The notes beneath the pieces were generated by a model. The model was not told where the DNA came from, searched no databases, and saw only the letters and a list, made by a program, of their open reading frames with translations. Position numbers and translations under genes: made by a program. From the NCBI RefSeq assembly GCF_028765165.1, contig NZ_JARADB010000003.1:1-64000 (forward strand): DNA of 64,000 nucleotides, read 5' to 3'. Positions 1-8,821 of the stretch are shown piece after piece; position 1 is the stretch's first letter; each line of letters begins with the position of its first letter. The stretch comes from Paenibacillus sp. MAHUQ-63 (lineage in GTDB: Bacteria; Bacillota; Bacilli; Paenibacillales; NBRC-103111).

Positions 1-1218
1 GCTGCCTGCGGCGGCCAGCTGCTCCGCGCGGCCCCCGGGTGCCCACGCCTGCCCCGGCGCGGCGCCGCTAGCGGCGAGCTCGCGCGCCTCAGGCAGCGCA
101 CCGGCGGCGAGGCTGGCCGCCGCTTGGGCGGCCTCGGCCTGCTGCGCCGCGAGCGCTTCCTGCGCTGCGCTCGCCCCTGCCAGGCCCGCCTGCAGGCGGC
201 TCAGCTGCGCAGCGGCATTGTCGCCGGCGCGCAGAGCGCTTGCCGCTTGCGCCAGCTGCTCGCGAAGCTGCTGCTCCGCCTCAGGCGATGCCGCGGCCGC
301 CGACGCCGCAAGCCGCTCCAGCTCACTGGCGAGCTGCTGCTTCTGCTCGGGCGTCATCTTCTGCACCTGCTCAGCAATTTTAGACGCTTCGCGCTGTATG
401 CTCTCGGGGCTCCGCTGCGCAACCGCTTTGCCAAGCTCCCGCAGCGCCTGCTTGCGCTGCATCGACTCCGCCCACTGGTCGGCGCGCTGCTGCTGCTTGG
501 CCAGCTCGCCTAAACGGTCTTCCAAGTTTTTCAGCGTTTTGGCCAGCTCCTCCAACGCTTTGGCAGTGGTTGGCGTCTGACCCAACCGGCGCTCTAACTC
601 TTTCAAGTCATCGGTGATCTGCTGCATCGCCGGCAGCGGCGAGGGCTTCGCTTCCAGCTGGGCGGCTAACGCTGCCGCCTGTTTCTTCTGCTGCTCCACC
701 CAAGCCCGGTCTTGTTCCGCTCGCTGCAGCACCGCGTCCTGCGGATTCGGCAGCATGACCAAGATCAATAACAAGGCTGCCATACCCGCAAGCGTCAGCA
801 GCCATTTCATGGGTACATGCAGCTTAATCACTTGCTTCAGCTGCGACTCTACAATCGGAGTGCCTTTCTCCATCGCATCCTGCCTCTGCAGGACTGCCAT
901 CAGTGTGTTGACCTCCTGATACTTGAGGGCCGTCGTCATCCTGTCTTCCAAACCGCAGCGATCCAGCGCATATCCTGCATCCGCCATGCTTGGCCGGCGT
1001 ACGTAAAGCCAGATGCCGGAGGCGATGACAGCCGCCAGCATGCTGATGAATGCTGCAAGCCGGTATCCGCTGAGCGGCAAGAGGCGCGCAAGCCCCATCC
1101 ACAAGCAGCCTGCGAATAAGCCGATCGTTACACCCCGTACGGTGAATTGCAGCCCTTTCACTTGCAGCAGACGCCGTCTGACAGGAAGCAGCAGTTCTTC
1201 CAGAGATGTGAATTTCAT
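1..1218 (-). CDS. DUF4175-like coiled-coil membrane protein (3' end beyond window)
   Basis: The frame is open from an ATG at 1218 to the left edge (406 codons, no stop), so the C-terminus is missing. Translation shows two adjacent membrane segments (about residues 27-47 and 53-73), a motif resembling the DUF4175 signature (DRCGLEDRMTTALKY, about 86-100), a third membrane segment (about 138-156), and then a long Ala/Gln/Glu/Leu-rich coiled coil to the edge. It lies 25 nt after the ABC permease in what looks like one operon. Function is unknown. Proteins of this architecture usually sit next to ABC and MoxR/DUF58-type envelope genes, so a role in envelope maintenance is an inference. The coiled-coil part is much more GC-rich than the rest and creates long false frames on the other strand. 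Confidence 0.75.
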   Translation of the reverse strand, partial: MKFTSLEELLLPVRRRLLQVKGLQFTVRGVTIGLFAGCLWMGLARLLPLSGYRLAAFISMLAAVIASGIWLYVRRPSMADAGYALDRCGLEDRMTTALKYQEVNTLMAVLQRQDAMEKGTPIVESQLKQVIKLHVPMKWLLTLAGMAALLLILVMLPNPQDAVLQRAEQDRAWVEQQKKQAAALAAQLEAKPSPLPAMQQITDDLKELERRLGQTPTTAKALEELAKTLKNLEDRLGELAKQQQRADQWAESMQRKQALRELGKAVAQRSPESIQREASKIAEQVQKMTPEQKQQLASELERLAASAAAASPEAEQQLREQLAQAASALRAGDNAAAQLSRLQAGLAGASAAQEALAAQQAEAAQAAASLAAGALPEARELAASGAAPGQAWAPGGRAEQLAAAGS

Positions 1219-1243
1219 TCTCACCACGCTCTTTTCTGAACCC

Positions 1244-2080
1244 TTATTTCTTTCTTCTCAGGATTGGCCGCAAATATCTGACGCTGAGCCAGATAAGCAC
1301 GATTGAAAGCAGCAGGTATACACCTGCGAAAATATGCCACATTTGCAAATAGGTATGCCCCTTGAACAATTCCTTGGCGAAATCGGGAACCATTAGCGAT
1401 ATGAGCACAGCCATCGGGTTGAAGCTTAGAAAATAACCTAAGATTTGCTCATTTAACCCGGTGCGCCCGATATTCGCAAAAAACATGCCGGCCAAAGCCG
1501 TAAATCCAAAAATAAACAAAACAAAACCGTAAGTCGCAATAACGGAAATGACGGTCTTCTTTAATATCGTCGAGAAGAAAATGCCGACAGCCCCAAAGAG
1601 CACCATAACAAATAAGTAAAAAGCGAATACGGCGGCTACTTGCGCCGGCGATACGCCCCCGTAGAGGAAAACGATGCTATAAAGCGGCATTGTCGCCACT
1701 ACGGTCAAAACCATAAAACTAAGCGCCGCAAACAGCTTGCTGAGAATAATCGTCCCCGAGCTTTGCTGCGTTGTCAGCAGCATGTTCAGGGTCTGCTTCT
1801 CCCGCTCGCCGCTAATGACGCCGGCTGTCAGCCCCGGCGTCATGAAGGCGATCAGTACGAGTTGAGTGCCGCTAAGAAAATAAAACAATTCGCTGCTTCT
1901 GGCGCTGCTCAGCACCCCTGCCTGCTGATGGTTCATATTGATATAAGCGAAGCCGAGCGCGATAAGCCCGATCGCAAGCAAGTATGCCAGAATCGATAGC
2001 GGAGAACGTATGGTTCGCATACGCAAGCGAAACTCTTTCTCCAACACGGGATTAATCCAGTTTAACTTGACCTTCATCAT
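1244..2080 (-). CDS. ABC-2 type transporter permease
   Basis: A 278-residue integral membrane protein with about six hydrophobic segments (for example near residues 26-48, 70-90, 115-140, 150-175, 180-200 and 245-268) and a cytoplasmic N-terminus, typical of ABC-2/GldF-type permeases. It starts inside the end of the ATPase gene (29-nt overlap), with an AAAGGAGG ribosome binding site ahead of an ATGATG start. This arrangement implies coupled translation. It should pair with the upstream ATPase as an exporter or as a membrane-remodelling complex. The substrate cannot be read from sequence. Confidence 0.88.
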   Translation of the reverse strand: MMKVKLNWINPVLEKEFRLRMRTIRSPLSILAYLLAIGLIALGFAYINMNHQQAGVLSSARSSELFYFLSGTQLVLIAFMTPGLTAGVISGEREKQTLNMLLTTQQSSGTIILSKLFAALSFMVLTVVATMPLYSIVFLYGGVSPAQVAAVFAFYLFVMVLFGAVGIFFSTILKKTVISVIATYGFVLFIFGFTALAGMFFANIGRTGLNEQILGYFLSFNPMAVLISLMVPDFAKELFKGHTYLQMWHIFAGVYLLLSIVLIWLSVRYLRPILRRKK

Positions 2081-3005
2081 GTGCGCCGCCTCCTTTGGTG
2101 ATTTCCAGGAACACGTCTTCCAGATTCGTCAAAGCTTCGCTGAAGGAAAGGAGCGGAAAGCCTCTCTCCACCAACCGGGCGAGGAGGCCGGCTTGGTCCT
2201 CGTCCGTACCGCCAAAGTGGACATGCAGCCCTTTCTCATCGTGCAGCACCATCGTAACATGCGGCTGCTCTCTCAAATATGCCAATGCTTCCTCCGCCCC
2301 GCCAACCATCCGAATCTGGAGCACACGGTTTGCTTTCATGCGGCTTTGAATGTCGGATACCCGCCCTTTGGCGATCAGCTTCCCATATTCAATGACTCCG
2401 ATCTCATCAACCATCTCAGCGAGCTCCGGCAATATATGTGAAGAGATAATGATCGTTTTGCCCATTGCCTTCAGCTCTTTCAAAATCTCTCTCATTTCGA
2501 TACGCGCCCTCGGATCCAATCCGGATGCCGGCTCATCCAGAATGAGCACTTCCGGCTCGTGAACCAGACATCTGGCCAAGCAAAGCCGCTGCTTCATGCC
2601 ACGGGATAACGAGTCCACGTAGAAATCAGCCTTCTCGGTCAAATTGACCAGATCAAGCAGCTGCGGGATCAGCTTCATCCGTTCGGCCCGGGGAATCCCG
2701 TAGCTGGCCCCGTAGAAATCCAGGTATTCGGTCGTTTTGAAATTATCATACACACCGAAGAAGTCCGGCATATAGCCGATTAATTTGCGAACCTCTTTCG
2801 GCTTCTCGGTTACATCAAATCCGCCTACTCTGGCTGTGCCGGACGTCGGGCTCAGCAGTGTCGCCAAAATAGACATCGTCGTCGACTTGCCTGCCCCGTT
2901 AGGACCGACGAAGCCAAACACCGTTCCTTTGGCAATCTCCATCGTCAATGAATCAAGCGCCGTAAAGTTGCCGTATGTTTTCGTTAGCTCCGTAATAGAA
3001 ATCAT
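2052..3005 (-). CDS. ABC transporter ATP-binding protein
   Basis: A 317-residue ATPase of the ABC-2 (CcmA/NatA/GldA-like) class. Walker A is GPNGAGKST near residues 35-43, the signature is LSRGMKQRLCLAR, and it is followed by Walker B LILDEPASGLDP. The C-terminal 100 residues form the extension usual in ABC-2 ATPases. Its start overlaps the stop of the upstream 808-residue protein by 4 nt (ATGA), and its end overlaps the permease start, so the three genes are translationally linked. GGAG lies 10 nt before the ATG. Confidence 0.93.
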   Translation of the reverse strand: MISITELTKTYGNFTALDSLTMEIAKGTVFGFVGPNGAGKSTTMSILATLLSPTSGTARVGGFDVTEKPKEVRKLIGYMPDFFGVYDNFKTTEYLDFYGASYGIPRAERMKLIPQLLDLVNLTEKADFYVDSLSRGMKQRLCLARCLVHEPEVLILDEPASGLDPRARIEMREILKELKAMGKTIIISSHILPELAEMVDEIGVIEYGKLIAKGRVSDIQSRMKANRVLQIRMVGGAEEALAYLREQPHVTMVLHDEKGLHVHFGGTDEDQAGLLARLVERGFPLLSFSEALTNLEDVFLEITKGGGAHDEGQVKLD

Positions 3006-5428
3006 CGCCGTACAGCTCCTTCCAGCGAGATGGCGGGGATGCGGAACATGGTGTTATTTTGCATGGTCGTTACTTTCAATCGAATCGAATGGCCTGCTGT
3101 CAAATATGGCTGCAGAGCGGCTCCCTCCCAGGTCTGTATGGATTTTAAGGTCACGGGCTCCCAAGCCTGCGTATTTGCATTCCACAGCTCCGTCGTCACA
3201 TCGGGATTCGGATCGCCGCTGAGCGTCATCGTTTGATAGGCAGCTCCCGCAATGGCAGGCAATGGATATTCCAGAGTCAGATCGCCGCTGCCCAACTGCA
3301 TGAAGGGACCGTTTTGGAATTGTACCGCGCTCATCTTCATATGGTTTTCGGTCAGATTCGGGACGATCGCCGAGCTTGGAATCATGATCTTGCCTTCCGG
3401 CGTCACATAATCGATCTTCATTTCTTGAGCGACAAGTGTCAGCTGATCCGTCGGGATCGTGCCTGAGGATGCTAAAGAGATGCCGGATTGTTCTTTCGCC
3501 CATCCGATGATCATCGGCGTGAAGCTTCCGGAGAAGTTGACTTTCTCATTCAAATAGGTTGCCAGCATAGCGCGCTGCTGCAAACCGGCATCCACCCCGT
3601 TATTCGCTCCGTACGGAAAAGCAATTTGCGCGATATCGGGCCCGTTCATGTTCCCTATACCGATATTCGTATCGAAGCTCGCCGATCCGCCCGGCGGGAT
3701 GGAGCCGACCTGAATGTACGTTTGATTCATTATGACAGCGACATCCGTTAACTCTTTCGCCGTGTTATTTATAATTTGACCTTTCGCACTTTGGGCCGTT
3801 AGCTCCGTGATGCGGTAATCCAGCTTGCCGAATGAAGGAAGCTGATCTTCCTTCATGAGCAGTTTGCTGATCGATGAATAAGGAATATCCTGAAGCCTCA
3901 CGACAGCTGCCTCCGGCTCTTGTCTGATCGCCATCTCGCTGCCTTCATGAAGCAGCAGACCGGGATAGATGTCGCTTTGCAGGAGTGGCGAGATAGCGGG
4001 CTTCCCCGCCAACTTCAGTTCCAAATCGCCGCCCTTAGGCAGAAATATCGACATCCACGTCGTCTTCGCCCCTCCCCCGGATCCGTTCAGCGTTACGGCA
4101 GACAGTGTCTGTCCCATCATGCTGCCCCGGTTCGTGGCACCGAATTGAAAGATGCCGACACTGGTTACAAGCGCGATGACCGGAATGATAAACCAAGCCC
4201 ACTCCCGCCGGTCCAAACGCGCCAAAACGATGTAGAGCACGGGAGCTGCGATTAAGGCGTACAACAATAGGACGAGAGCCAGCATCGGCAGCTTGGGAGG
4301 CTGTATGGAAGGGAAATAGTCCAAAGCCCTGTCCATTTCCCAGAAAGCGTTATTGCCGAATTTCATCTGGTTCGTACTTAGCGCATTAGCCGATTGAATC
4401 GGCCCTTGCAGAACCTTCTCCCAGAGCCGCTGATTCCCGTTCCACGAAGCCAGCGGGTTAAGGGATAAATCATAGGCCGCATAAACGACGAACCCGTTAC
4501 CGTAAGGAGCTCTTGCAACAACGGGAATCTCCCCCTCAGCGTATACCGTTTCCGCTCCCTTAACCGGTTTCCCGCTCGATAGCGTAAACGGTTGGGCGAG
4601 AACCAGCTCCTTCTCCCCCGCCTTCTCAAGCTCTGTCAGCTTGGTGACCGATGTCGTGCCTTCATATGTAATGGGGGACGCCTCCGCGAAAGGGCCCGAT
4701 GTCTTCGTGTAGCCTGCGCCGCCGGACAGAAGAAGCGTACCGCCTGTTCTCGTCCACTGCCGGATCGCCTGCACTTGCTCAGAAGCTAATGTATCCGAAG
4801 CAAAATCGTTCAGCACCAGCACGTCGATGCCGTCGAGTCCCAGCGACGCCTTCGGGATATCCGGTTGCTTCAGATGGAGCACGTTCACTTTCACCCCGGA
4901 CTGATTCAGCAGCGTAAGGAAATTCAGCGTATCCACATCCCTGGCCAGCACGCCTACCTGCATCGTTTCCTTCGGCAAATTAAAGGCTTCCAAATACGTT
5001 CGGCCTTCCAGCGGTATTTTCTTGCCGTTATTTTGTGATTTCTCATAAAATGCGATTGTATTATTGCTTTTGGTATACGCATAACCCGGCAAGAGCATCG
5101 TAACCGCTTTCGTACTCCCTCTCGGAAGCTCGACATGCTGCACATACGTGAAATCCTTACTCCGGTTCGGGTTGGCAATCTGCACGACCACATCCCCTGC
5201 CACATCGGCGCCTTGATTGGTCAGGGTCAACGTGACGGGCGTCCAGCGGCCTTGCTTGACGTTCGTCGCGCCGAATCCGACTTGGGATTCGATTTGCACA
5301 GGAACCGCCGTTTCCGCTTGAGCGGAATTCGCCCAAAAGCCGGCCCCTTGCATCCATAGAGCCAGTAAAATACTGCCGATGAAGCAGGTCATACGCATTG
5401 CGCGCTTGTTTAACAATCTGGCATTCAC
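3002..5428 (-). CDS. Large exported protein with two central membrane segments, ABC-operon partner
   Basis: An 808-residue protein beginning with GTG at 5428 behind GGGAG. The N-terminus has a signal peptide with a probable cleavage after AQA (about residue 38). A large extracytoplasmic domain follows (about 40-375), then two membrane segments flanking a short cytoplasmic turn containing LARLDRREW (about 378-430), and a second large extracytoplasmic domain. The first domain contains a segment near residues 185-240 (VDVLVLNDF, GGTLLLSGGAG) that reads like a degenerate class-I glutamine-amidotransferase/DUF4350 fold. No catalytic residues could be assigned. It is the first gene of a four-gene unit with the ABC ATPase, permease and coiled-coil protein. 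Function is unknown; an envelope role is inferred from domain layout and promoter type. Confidence 0.8.
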   Translation of the reverse strand: MNARLLNKRAMRMTCFIGSILLALWMQGAGFWANSAQAETAVPVQIESQVGFGATNVKQGRWTPVTLTLTNQGADVAGDVVVQIANPNRSKDFTYVQHVELPRGSTKAVTMLLPGYAYTKSNNTIAFYEKSQNNGKKIPLEGRTYLEAFNLPKETMQVGVLARDVDTLNFLTLLNQSGVKVNVLHLKQPDIPKASLGLDGIDVLVLNDFASDTLASEQVQAIRQWTRTGGTLLLSGGAGYTKTSGPFAEASPITYEGTTSVTKLTELEKAGEKELVLAQPFTLSSGKPVKGAETVYAEGEIPVVARAPYGNGFVVYAAYDLSLNPLASWNGNQRLWEKVLQGPIQSANALSTNQMKFGNNAFWEMDRALDYFPSIQPPKLPMLALVLLLYALIAAPVLYIVLARLDRREWAWFIIPVIALVTSVGIFQFGATNRGSMMGQTLSAVTLNGSGGGAKTTWMSIFLPKGGDLELKLAGKPAISPLLQSDIYPGLLLHEGSEMAIRQEPEAAVVRLQDIPYSSISKLLMKEDQLPSFGKLDYRITELTAQSAKGQIINNTAKELTDVAVIMNQTYIQVGSIPPGGSASFDTNIGIGNMNGPDIAQIAFPYGANNGVDAGLQQRAMLATYLNEKVNFSGSFTPMIIGWAKEQSGISLASSGTIPTDQLTLVAQEMKIDYVTPEGKIMIPSSAIVPNLTENHMKMSAVQFQNGPFMQLGSGDLTLEYPLPAIAGAAYQTMTLSGDPNPDVTTELWNANTQAWEPVTLKSIQTWEGAALQPYLTAGHSIRLKVTTMQNNTMFRIPAISLEGAVRR

Positions 5429-5467
5429 TTGGGTAACTCCCTTCTCATCATACCTATCTCATAGATA

Positions 5468-5493
5468 GACGACAAAAATGGAAAAAAGTTTCA
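5468..5493 (-). promoter_or_regulatory. Candidate ECF-sigma (sigma-M/W-like) promoter for the ABC/envelope operon
   Basis: On the minus strand the sequence shows TGAAAC (complement of 5488-5493), exactly 16 nt, then CGTC (complement of 5468-5471). This matches the B. subtilis sigma-M type pattern TGAAAC-N16-CGTC and is close to sigma-W (CGTA). It lies 40 nt upstream of the GTG start at 5428 and just after the terminator of the preceding gene. Confidence 0.55.
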
Positions 5494-5512
5494 ATTCGAT
5501 GTCCAATAAATA

Positions 5513-5553
5513 GAAAAAAACCGCTTCACTGGTTTTAACCAGCTTGGCGGTTT
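5513..5553 (-). terminator. Rho-independent terminator of the TerC family gene
   Basis: Inverted repeat with AAACCGC/GCGGTTT outer arms and TGGTT/AACCA inner arms (5518-5553), followed on the minus strand by a run of seven T. It begins about 10 nt after the TerC stop codon. Confidence 0.85.
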
Positions 5554-5563
5554 GTGTTCCCAT

Positions 5564-6244
5564 TTATTCGTTTCTTGCCCTAAGCTGAAACAGACGCAGC
5601 CATTTCACCGAAGCTCCGATCAAAATCACCAGCGTGCAGAGCGCGATCGGAATCCAAACGTGCAAAAATTCATAGTCGTGCAGGAACCAGTCGATCATCT
5701 TCTCGTCTTTAACGAACATTTCGCCGGCCGTATACCCCAGTATACCTGCGCCTATGTAAACAAGAATCGGGAATTTATGCAGCAGCTCCATGACGAGTGT
5801 GCTTCCCCAAATAATGATCGGGATGCTGAGCCCAATACCCAAAATAATAACGGTGTTGTTGCCGTTCCCTTTGGCCGCGATCGCCAGAACATTGTCCAGA
5901 CTCATGACGAAGTCCGCGACAATGATAGTCCAGATCGCTTTCCCGAGCGTCGAAGCTTCTTTCACATTCGTATGCCCGTCATCATCCGTCAACAGCTTGA
6001 TTGCTATCCAGAACAGCAAGATGGAGCCCCCCGCTTGAATGAACGGAATGTCCAGCAAGCTTACCGCCACTAGCGTCAGCACAAGCCGCAGGGCGATGGC
6101 CCCGAACGCCCCCCACCAGACAGCCAGCTTGCGCTGTTCCAGCGGTAGGTTTTTGCTTGCCAAAGCAATCACAACCGCATTATCGCCGCTAAGCACAATA
6201 TTGATCAACATAATTTGCAGGAACAAAATGAGCGCATCAATCAT
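5564..6244 (-). CDS. TerC family integral membrane protein (YjbE-like)
   Basis: A 226-residue protein with seven or so membrane segments. It carries the two TerC signatures with membrane-embedded acidic residues: NIVLSGDNAVVIALA (about 15-29) and DFVMSLDNVLAIAA (about 110-123). The length fits the short YjbE branch. TerC proteins YceF and YkoY of B. subtilis are manganese exporters linked to metalation of exported enzymes; a similar role is possible here but not shown. The ATG at 6244 has GGGAGGT upstream. The gene follows thiI by 67 nt, which is too short for the manganese riboswitch that precedes some TerC genes. Confidence 0.88.
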   Translation of the reverse strand: MIDALILFLQIMLINIVLSGDNAVVIALASKNLPLEQRKLAVWWGAFGAIALRLVLTLVAVSLLDIPFIQAGGSILLFWIAIKLLTDDDGHTNVKEASTLGKAIWTIIVADFVMSLDNVLAIAAKGNGNNTVIILGIGLSIPIIIWGSTLVMELLHKFPILVYIGAGILGYTAGEMFVKDEKMIDWFLHDYEFLHVWIPIALCTLVILIGASVKWLRLFQLRARNE

Positions 6245-6311
6245 GCTTTACAACCTCCCGGTGCATGGCGAGCTGGTGAACAATCACCGACTGCTGGCGC
6301 CGGGAACGCAT

Positions 6312-7520
6312 TTAGAAGAAATGCGGGTCCGGCACCTTGTTCAATTGTCCATGTACAATTTCGATCGTTTCCGTTTGCTCCACGGCTTTGCGAATCAAGT
6401 CTGGCAGAAAGTCCATACTGCCCTCGAGTCTTTCCACCATATTCAGGTTCGGATTCGTACTAGGGGAAGGAGGAAGAAACAACGAGCAGCAATCCTCGTA
6501 CGGCAAAATAGAAATCGGGAATGTGCCGATCCGTTCGGCGATTCGGATAATCTCTTGCTTGTCCATCATCATGAGCGGCTGCAAAATCGGCAGAGACACG
6601 ACGCGCCCGATCGCATTCAAGCTTGGCAGCGTTTGGCTGGCTACCTGACCCAGGCTTTCACCTGTCAGCAAAGCGCTCAGCCCCTCGCGTTCGGCGATCC
6701 CCTCGGCAATGCGGTACATCGCTCTGCGGATTAACGTTACTAATAAGTTATCCTTATAGAAACGGTGAATGGACGTCTGCACATCCGTAAAAGGCACGAG
6801 ATGCAGCCGGATGGAATCGGTATAGCCCGCAAGCTGATGCGCCAATTCCAGCACTTTATCCTTGGCGCGTTCACTCGTATAAGGGTAACTGTGGAAATGA
6901 ACGGCTTCCAGCGTAAGTCCCTTCCGCATGCCCAGCCAACCCGCCACCGGACTGTCGATTCCCCCGGAAAGCATCAACAGCGCCTTGCCGCTGGTTCCCG
7001 CCGGGAAACCGCCGGCACATTCGATCACTTCGGCATACAGGAGCACCTGATCCTCGCGAATCTCGACACGAAGCTCCGTTTCAGGCTGCCGAACGTCAAC
7101 CTTGAGGCCTGGCATCCCTTCGAGGACATAACCGCCTACGGCATAATTCATCTGCTGCGAATCCAGCGGAAACGATTTATTGACTCTGCGCACCGTCACT
7201 TTGAAAGTTGCCGGCTGTTTGGGGAGATGACGCATCAACCGCAGCGCCGTTTCTTTAATGGCCTCGACCTCCATCGCTGCATGGTAAGCCGGACTGAACG
7301 ACGCAAGTCCAAACACGCGCTGCAAAGCCGCGGACGCTTCCTCGTATGGAGCACCCCCTAGCTCCACATATACGCGTCCAAATTCCGGAATATACCTCAA
7401 ATCGGGAAATGCTCCTAAAATTTTACGAATTTGCGCGATGACGCTGCGCTCAAAGCGCTTGCGATTTTTGCCTTTAAGCGTCAGCTCGCCGAAACGCAAT
7501 ATCAAACAATCCGGTTTCAT
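6312..7520 (-). CDS. thiI: tRNA 4-thiouridine synthase / thiamine sulfur carrier thiolase ThiI
   Basis: A 402-residue ThiI. The N-terminal ferredoxin-like and THUMP domains (about 1-165) bind tRNA, and the PP-loop SGGIDSPVAG (185-194) binds ATP to adenylate U8 of tRNA. A conserved Cys pair (YEDCCSLF, about 341-348) matches the catalytic Cys region. There is no rhodanese domain, as in other Firmicutes ThiI. The start overlaps the stop of the upstream cysteine desulfurase by 4 nt, which would deliver persulfide sulfur to ThiI. This thiI-desulfurase pairing is the same as nifZ-thiI in B. subtilis. Confidence 0.96.
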   Translation of the reverse strand: MKPDCLILRFGELTLKGKNRKRFERSVIAQIRKILGAFPDLRYIPEFGRVYVELGGAPYEEASAALQRVFGLASFSPAYHAAMEVEAIKETALRLMRHLPKQPATFKVTVRRVNKSFPLDSQQMNYAVGGYVLEGMPGLKVDVRQPETELRVEIREDQVLLYAEVIECAGGFPAGTSGKALLMLSGGIDSPVAGWLGMRKGLTLEAVHFHSYPYTSERAKDKVLELAHQLAGYTDSIRLHLVPFTDVQTSIHRFYKDNLLVTLIRRAMYRIAEGIAEREGLSALLTGESLGQVASQTLPSLNAIGRVVSLPILQPLMMMDKQEIIRIAERIGTFPISILPYEDCCSLFLPPSPSTNPNLNMVERLEGSMDFLPDLIRKAVEQTETIEIVHGQLNKVPDPHFF

Positions 7521-8707
7521 ATCTGCTTGCCCCTTCTTCCTGTCGTTTGGTCCATCATCGGTGACAGCTCGCTCACAACCGCTCTAAGCGCCGCCAAAAA
7601 GTTCGCTATATCCGCTTCCGTATGTTCGTCCGAATAGCTGACTCGCAGGCCGCTCACAGCCTGTTCGAGCGTGCAGCCCAAGGCCAGCATGACGGCGCTG
7701 GGATCAGATTCCTCGGAAGCGCAGGCTGATTTCGTTGAAATATACATCTGCCTTTGCTCCAAGGCATGCACGACAACCTCGGCTTTCATACCGGCAAAAG
7801 CAAAATGCACGATATGCGGCGCCATCTCTTCGTTCACTTCAGAGCCTGTCAGCGTAAGCTCGGGGATCGACCGGATGCCCTCCACCAGTTGGCCTCTAAG
7901 CTTGTATTTGTGCGCCACCTTCGCCTCAAGCCCCTGCATCGAGATTCGCAGCGCCTTCGCCATGCCGACGATGAGCGGCACATTTTCCGTACCGGAGCGC
8001 AGACCGCCCTCTTGGCCGCCGCCGAGCAGAAGCGGCTTCAGCTGCACGCCTTCTCTGCGGTACAGAAAACCCGCTCCCTTAGGACCGCGGAACTTATGCG
8101 CGGAAACGCTGCATAGGTCCACGCCCCACTCCTTCGGTGAGAAAGGCAGCTTCGCGGCGCCTTGGACGGCGTCCACATGGAACAACACCTTCGGATATTT
8201 GGCCAGCAAGGAGCCGATTGCCCTGATAGGCTGTATCGTTCCTACTTCGTTGTTAACATGCATCACGCTGACCAGAATCGTATCCTCGCTGAGCGCCGCC
8301 TCCAACGATTCCAGCTCTACGCGGCCCAGACGGTTGACCGGCAAATAAGTGACACGGAAGCCTTCCCGCTCCAACTGGCCGAACACCTCTTTCACCGAGG
8401 GATGCTCAATGCATGTCGTTATGAGGTGCTTGCCTCGGTTCTGGTAGCTGTAGGCCGCCCCCCGGATCGCCAAATTATTGCTTTCCGTCCCGCCGGACGT
8501 GCAAATAATATGAGCAGCTTTGACGCCGAGAGCCGCCGCGATAACCTCTTTCGCCCCGTTGAGGAGCCTTTCGGCCCCTACGCCAAGCCCGTGAATCGAG
8601 GAAGGGTTCCCATAATGGGTCTTCATAACTTCGGCTATCGTATCTATAACTTCTTCATAGGGCGGAGTCGTCGCCGCATAATCGAGATATAACATAACTG
8701 CGTTCAT
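7517..8707 (-). CDS. nifZ: Cysteine desulfurase (NifS family), sulfur donor for ThiI
   Basis: A 396-residue class-V aminotransferase-fold enzyme dependent on pyridoxal phosphate. DYAATTP (9-15) and TSGGTESNNLAIRGA (70-84) form the cofactor site, SAHKFRGPKG has the Schiff-base Lys205, and Cys329 in STKSACASEES is the persulfide-forming residue. It converts cysteine to alanine and passes sulfur on, presumably to ThiI, to which it is translationally coupled. Two starts are possible: ATG at 8707 sits immediately after AAAAGGGG, and ATG at 8695 (MLYLDYAATTP) is better spaced and matches the usual length of the family. Confidence 0.93.
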   Translation of the reverse strand: MNAVMLYLDYAATTPPYEEVIDTIAEVMKTHYGNPSSIHGLGVGAERLLNGAKEVIAAALGVKAAHIICTSGGTESNNLAIRGAAYSYQNRGKHLITTCIEHPSVKEVFGQLEREGFRVTYLPVNRLGRVELESLEAALSEDTILVSVMHVNNEVGTIQPIRAIGSLLAKYPKVLFHVDAVQGAAKLPFSPKEWGVDLCSVSAHKFRGPKGAGFLYRREGVQLKPLLLGGGQEGGLRSGTENVPLIVGMAKALRISMQGLEAKVAHKYKLRGQLVEGIRSIPELTLTGSEVNEEMAPHIVHFAFAGMKAEVVVHALEQRQMYISTKSACASEESDPSAVMLALGCTLEQAVSGLRVSYSDEHTEADIANFLAALRAVVSELSPMMDQTTGRRGKQI

Positions 8708-8765
8708 TCCCCTTTTTCTTTCATTAAAGCCTAAATAGATAACGGACTCAAGTTATCACTGTAAC

Positions 8766-8807
8766 ACAAAAAGCCGATTCCCGCATGATGCATGCGACAA
8801 TCAGCTT
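8766..8807 (-). terminator. Rho-independent terminator of the lytic transglycosylase gene
   Basis: Stem formed by AAGC-GATT and CGCATG arms with a three-base loop (8771-8807), followed on the minus strand by five T and a T/G-rich tail. It lies 14 nt after the stop codon. Confidence 0.85.
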
Positions 8808-8821
8808 AAGAGAGCTCCCTT

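Noticed and set aside
124..580. Plus-strand open frames at the left edge
   Set aside because: They are the complement of the Ala/Gln coiled coil of the minus-strand membrane protein; composition is typical of a shadow.
6271..6290. GGTGATTGTTCACC palindrome between thiI and the TerC gene considered as a terminator or operator
   Set aside because: No T run follows, and the gap is too short to say more; it may be chance.
6245..6311. Possible manganese (yybP-ykoY) riboswitch before the TerC gene
   Set aside because: Only 67 nt are available and no conserved riboswitch sequence is present.
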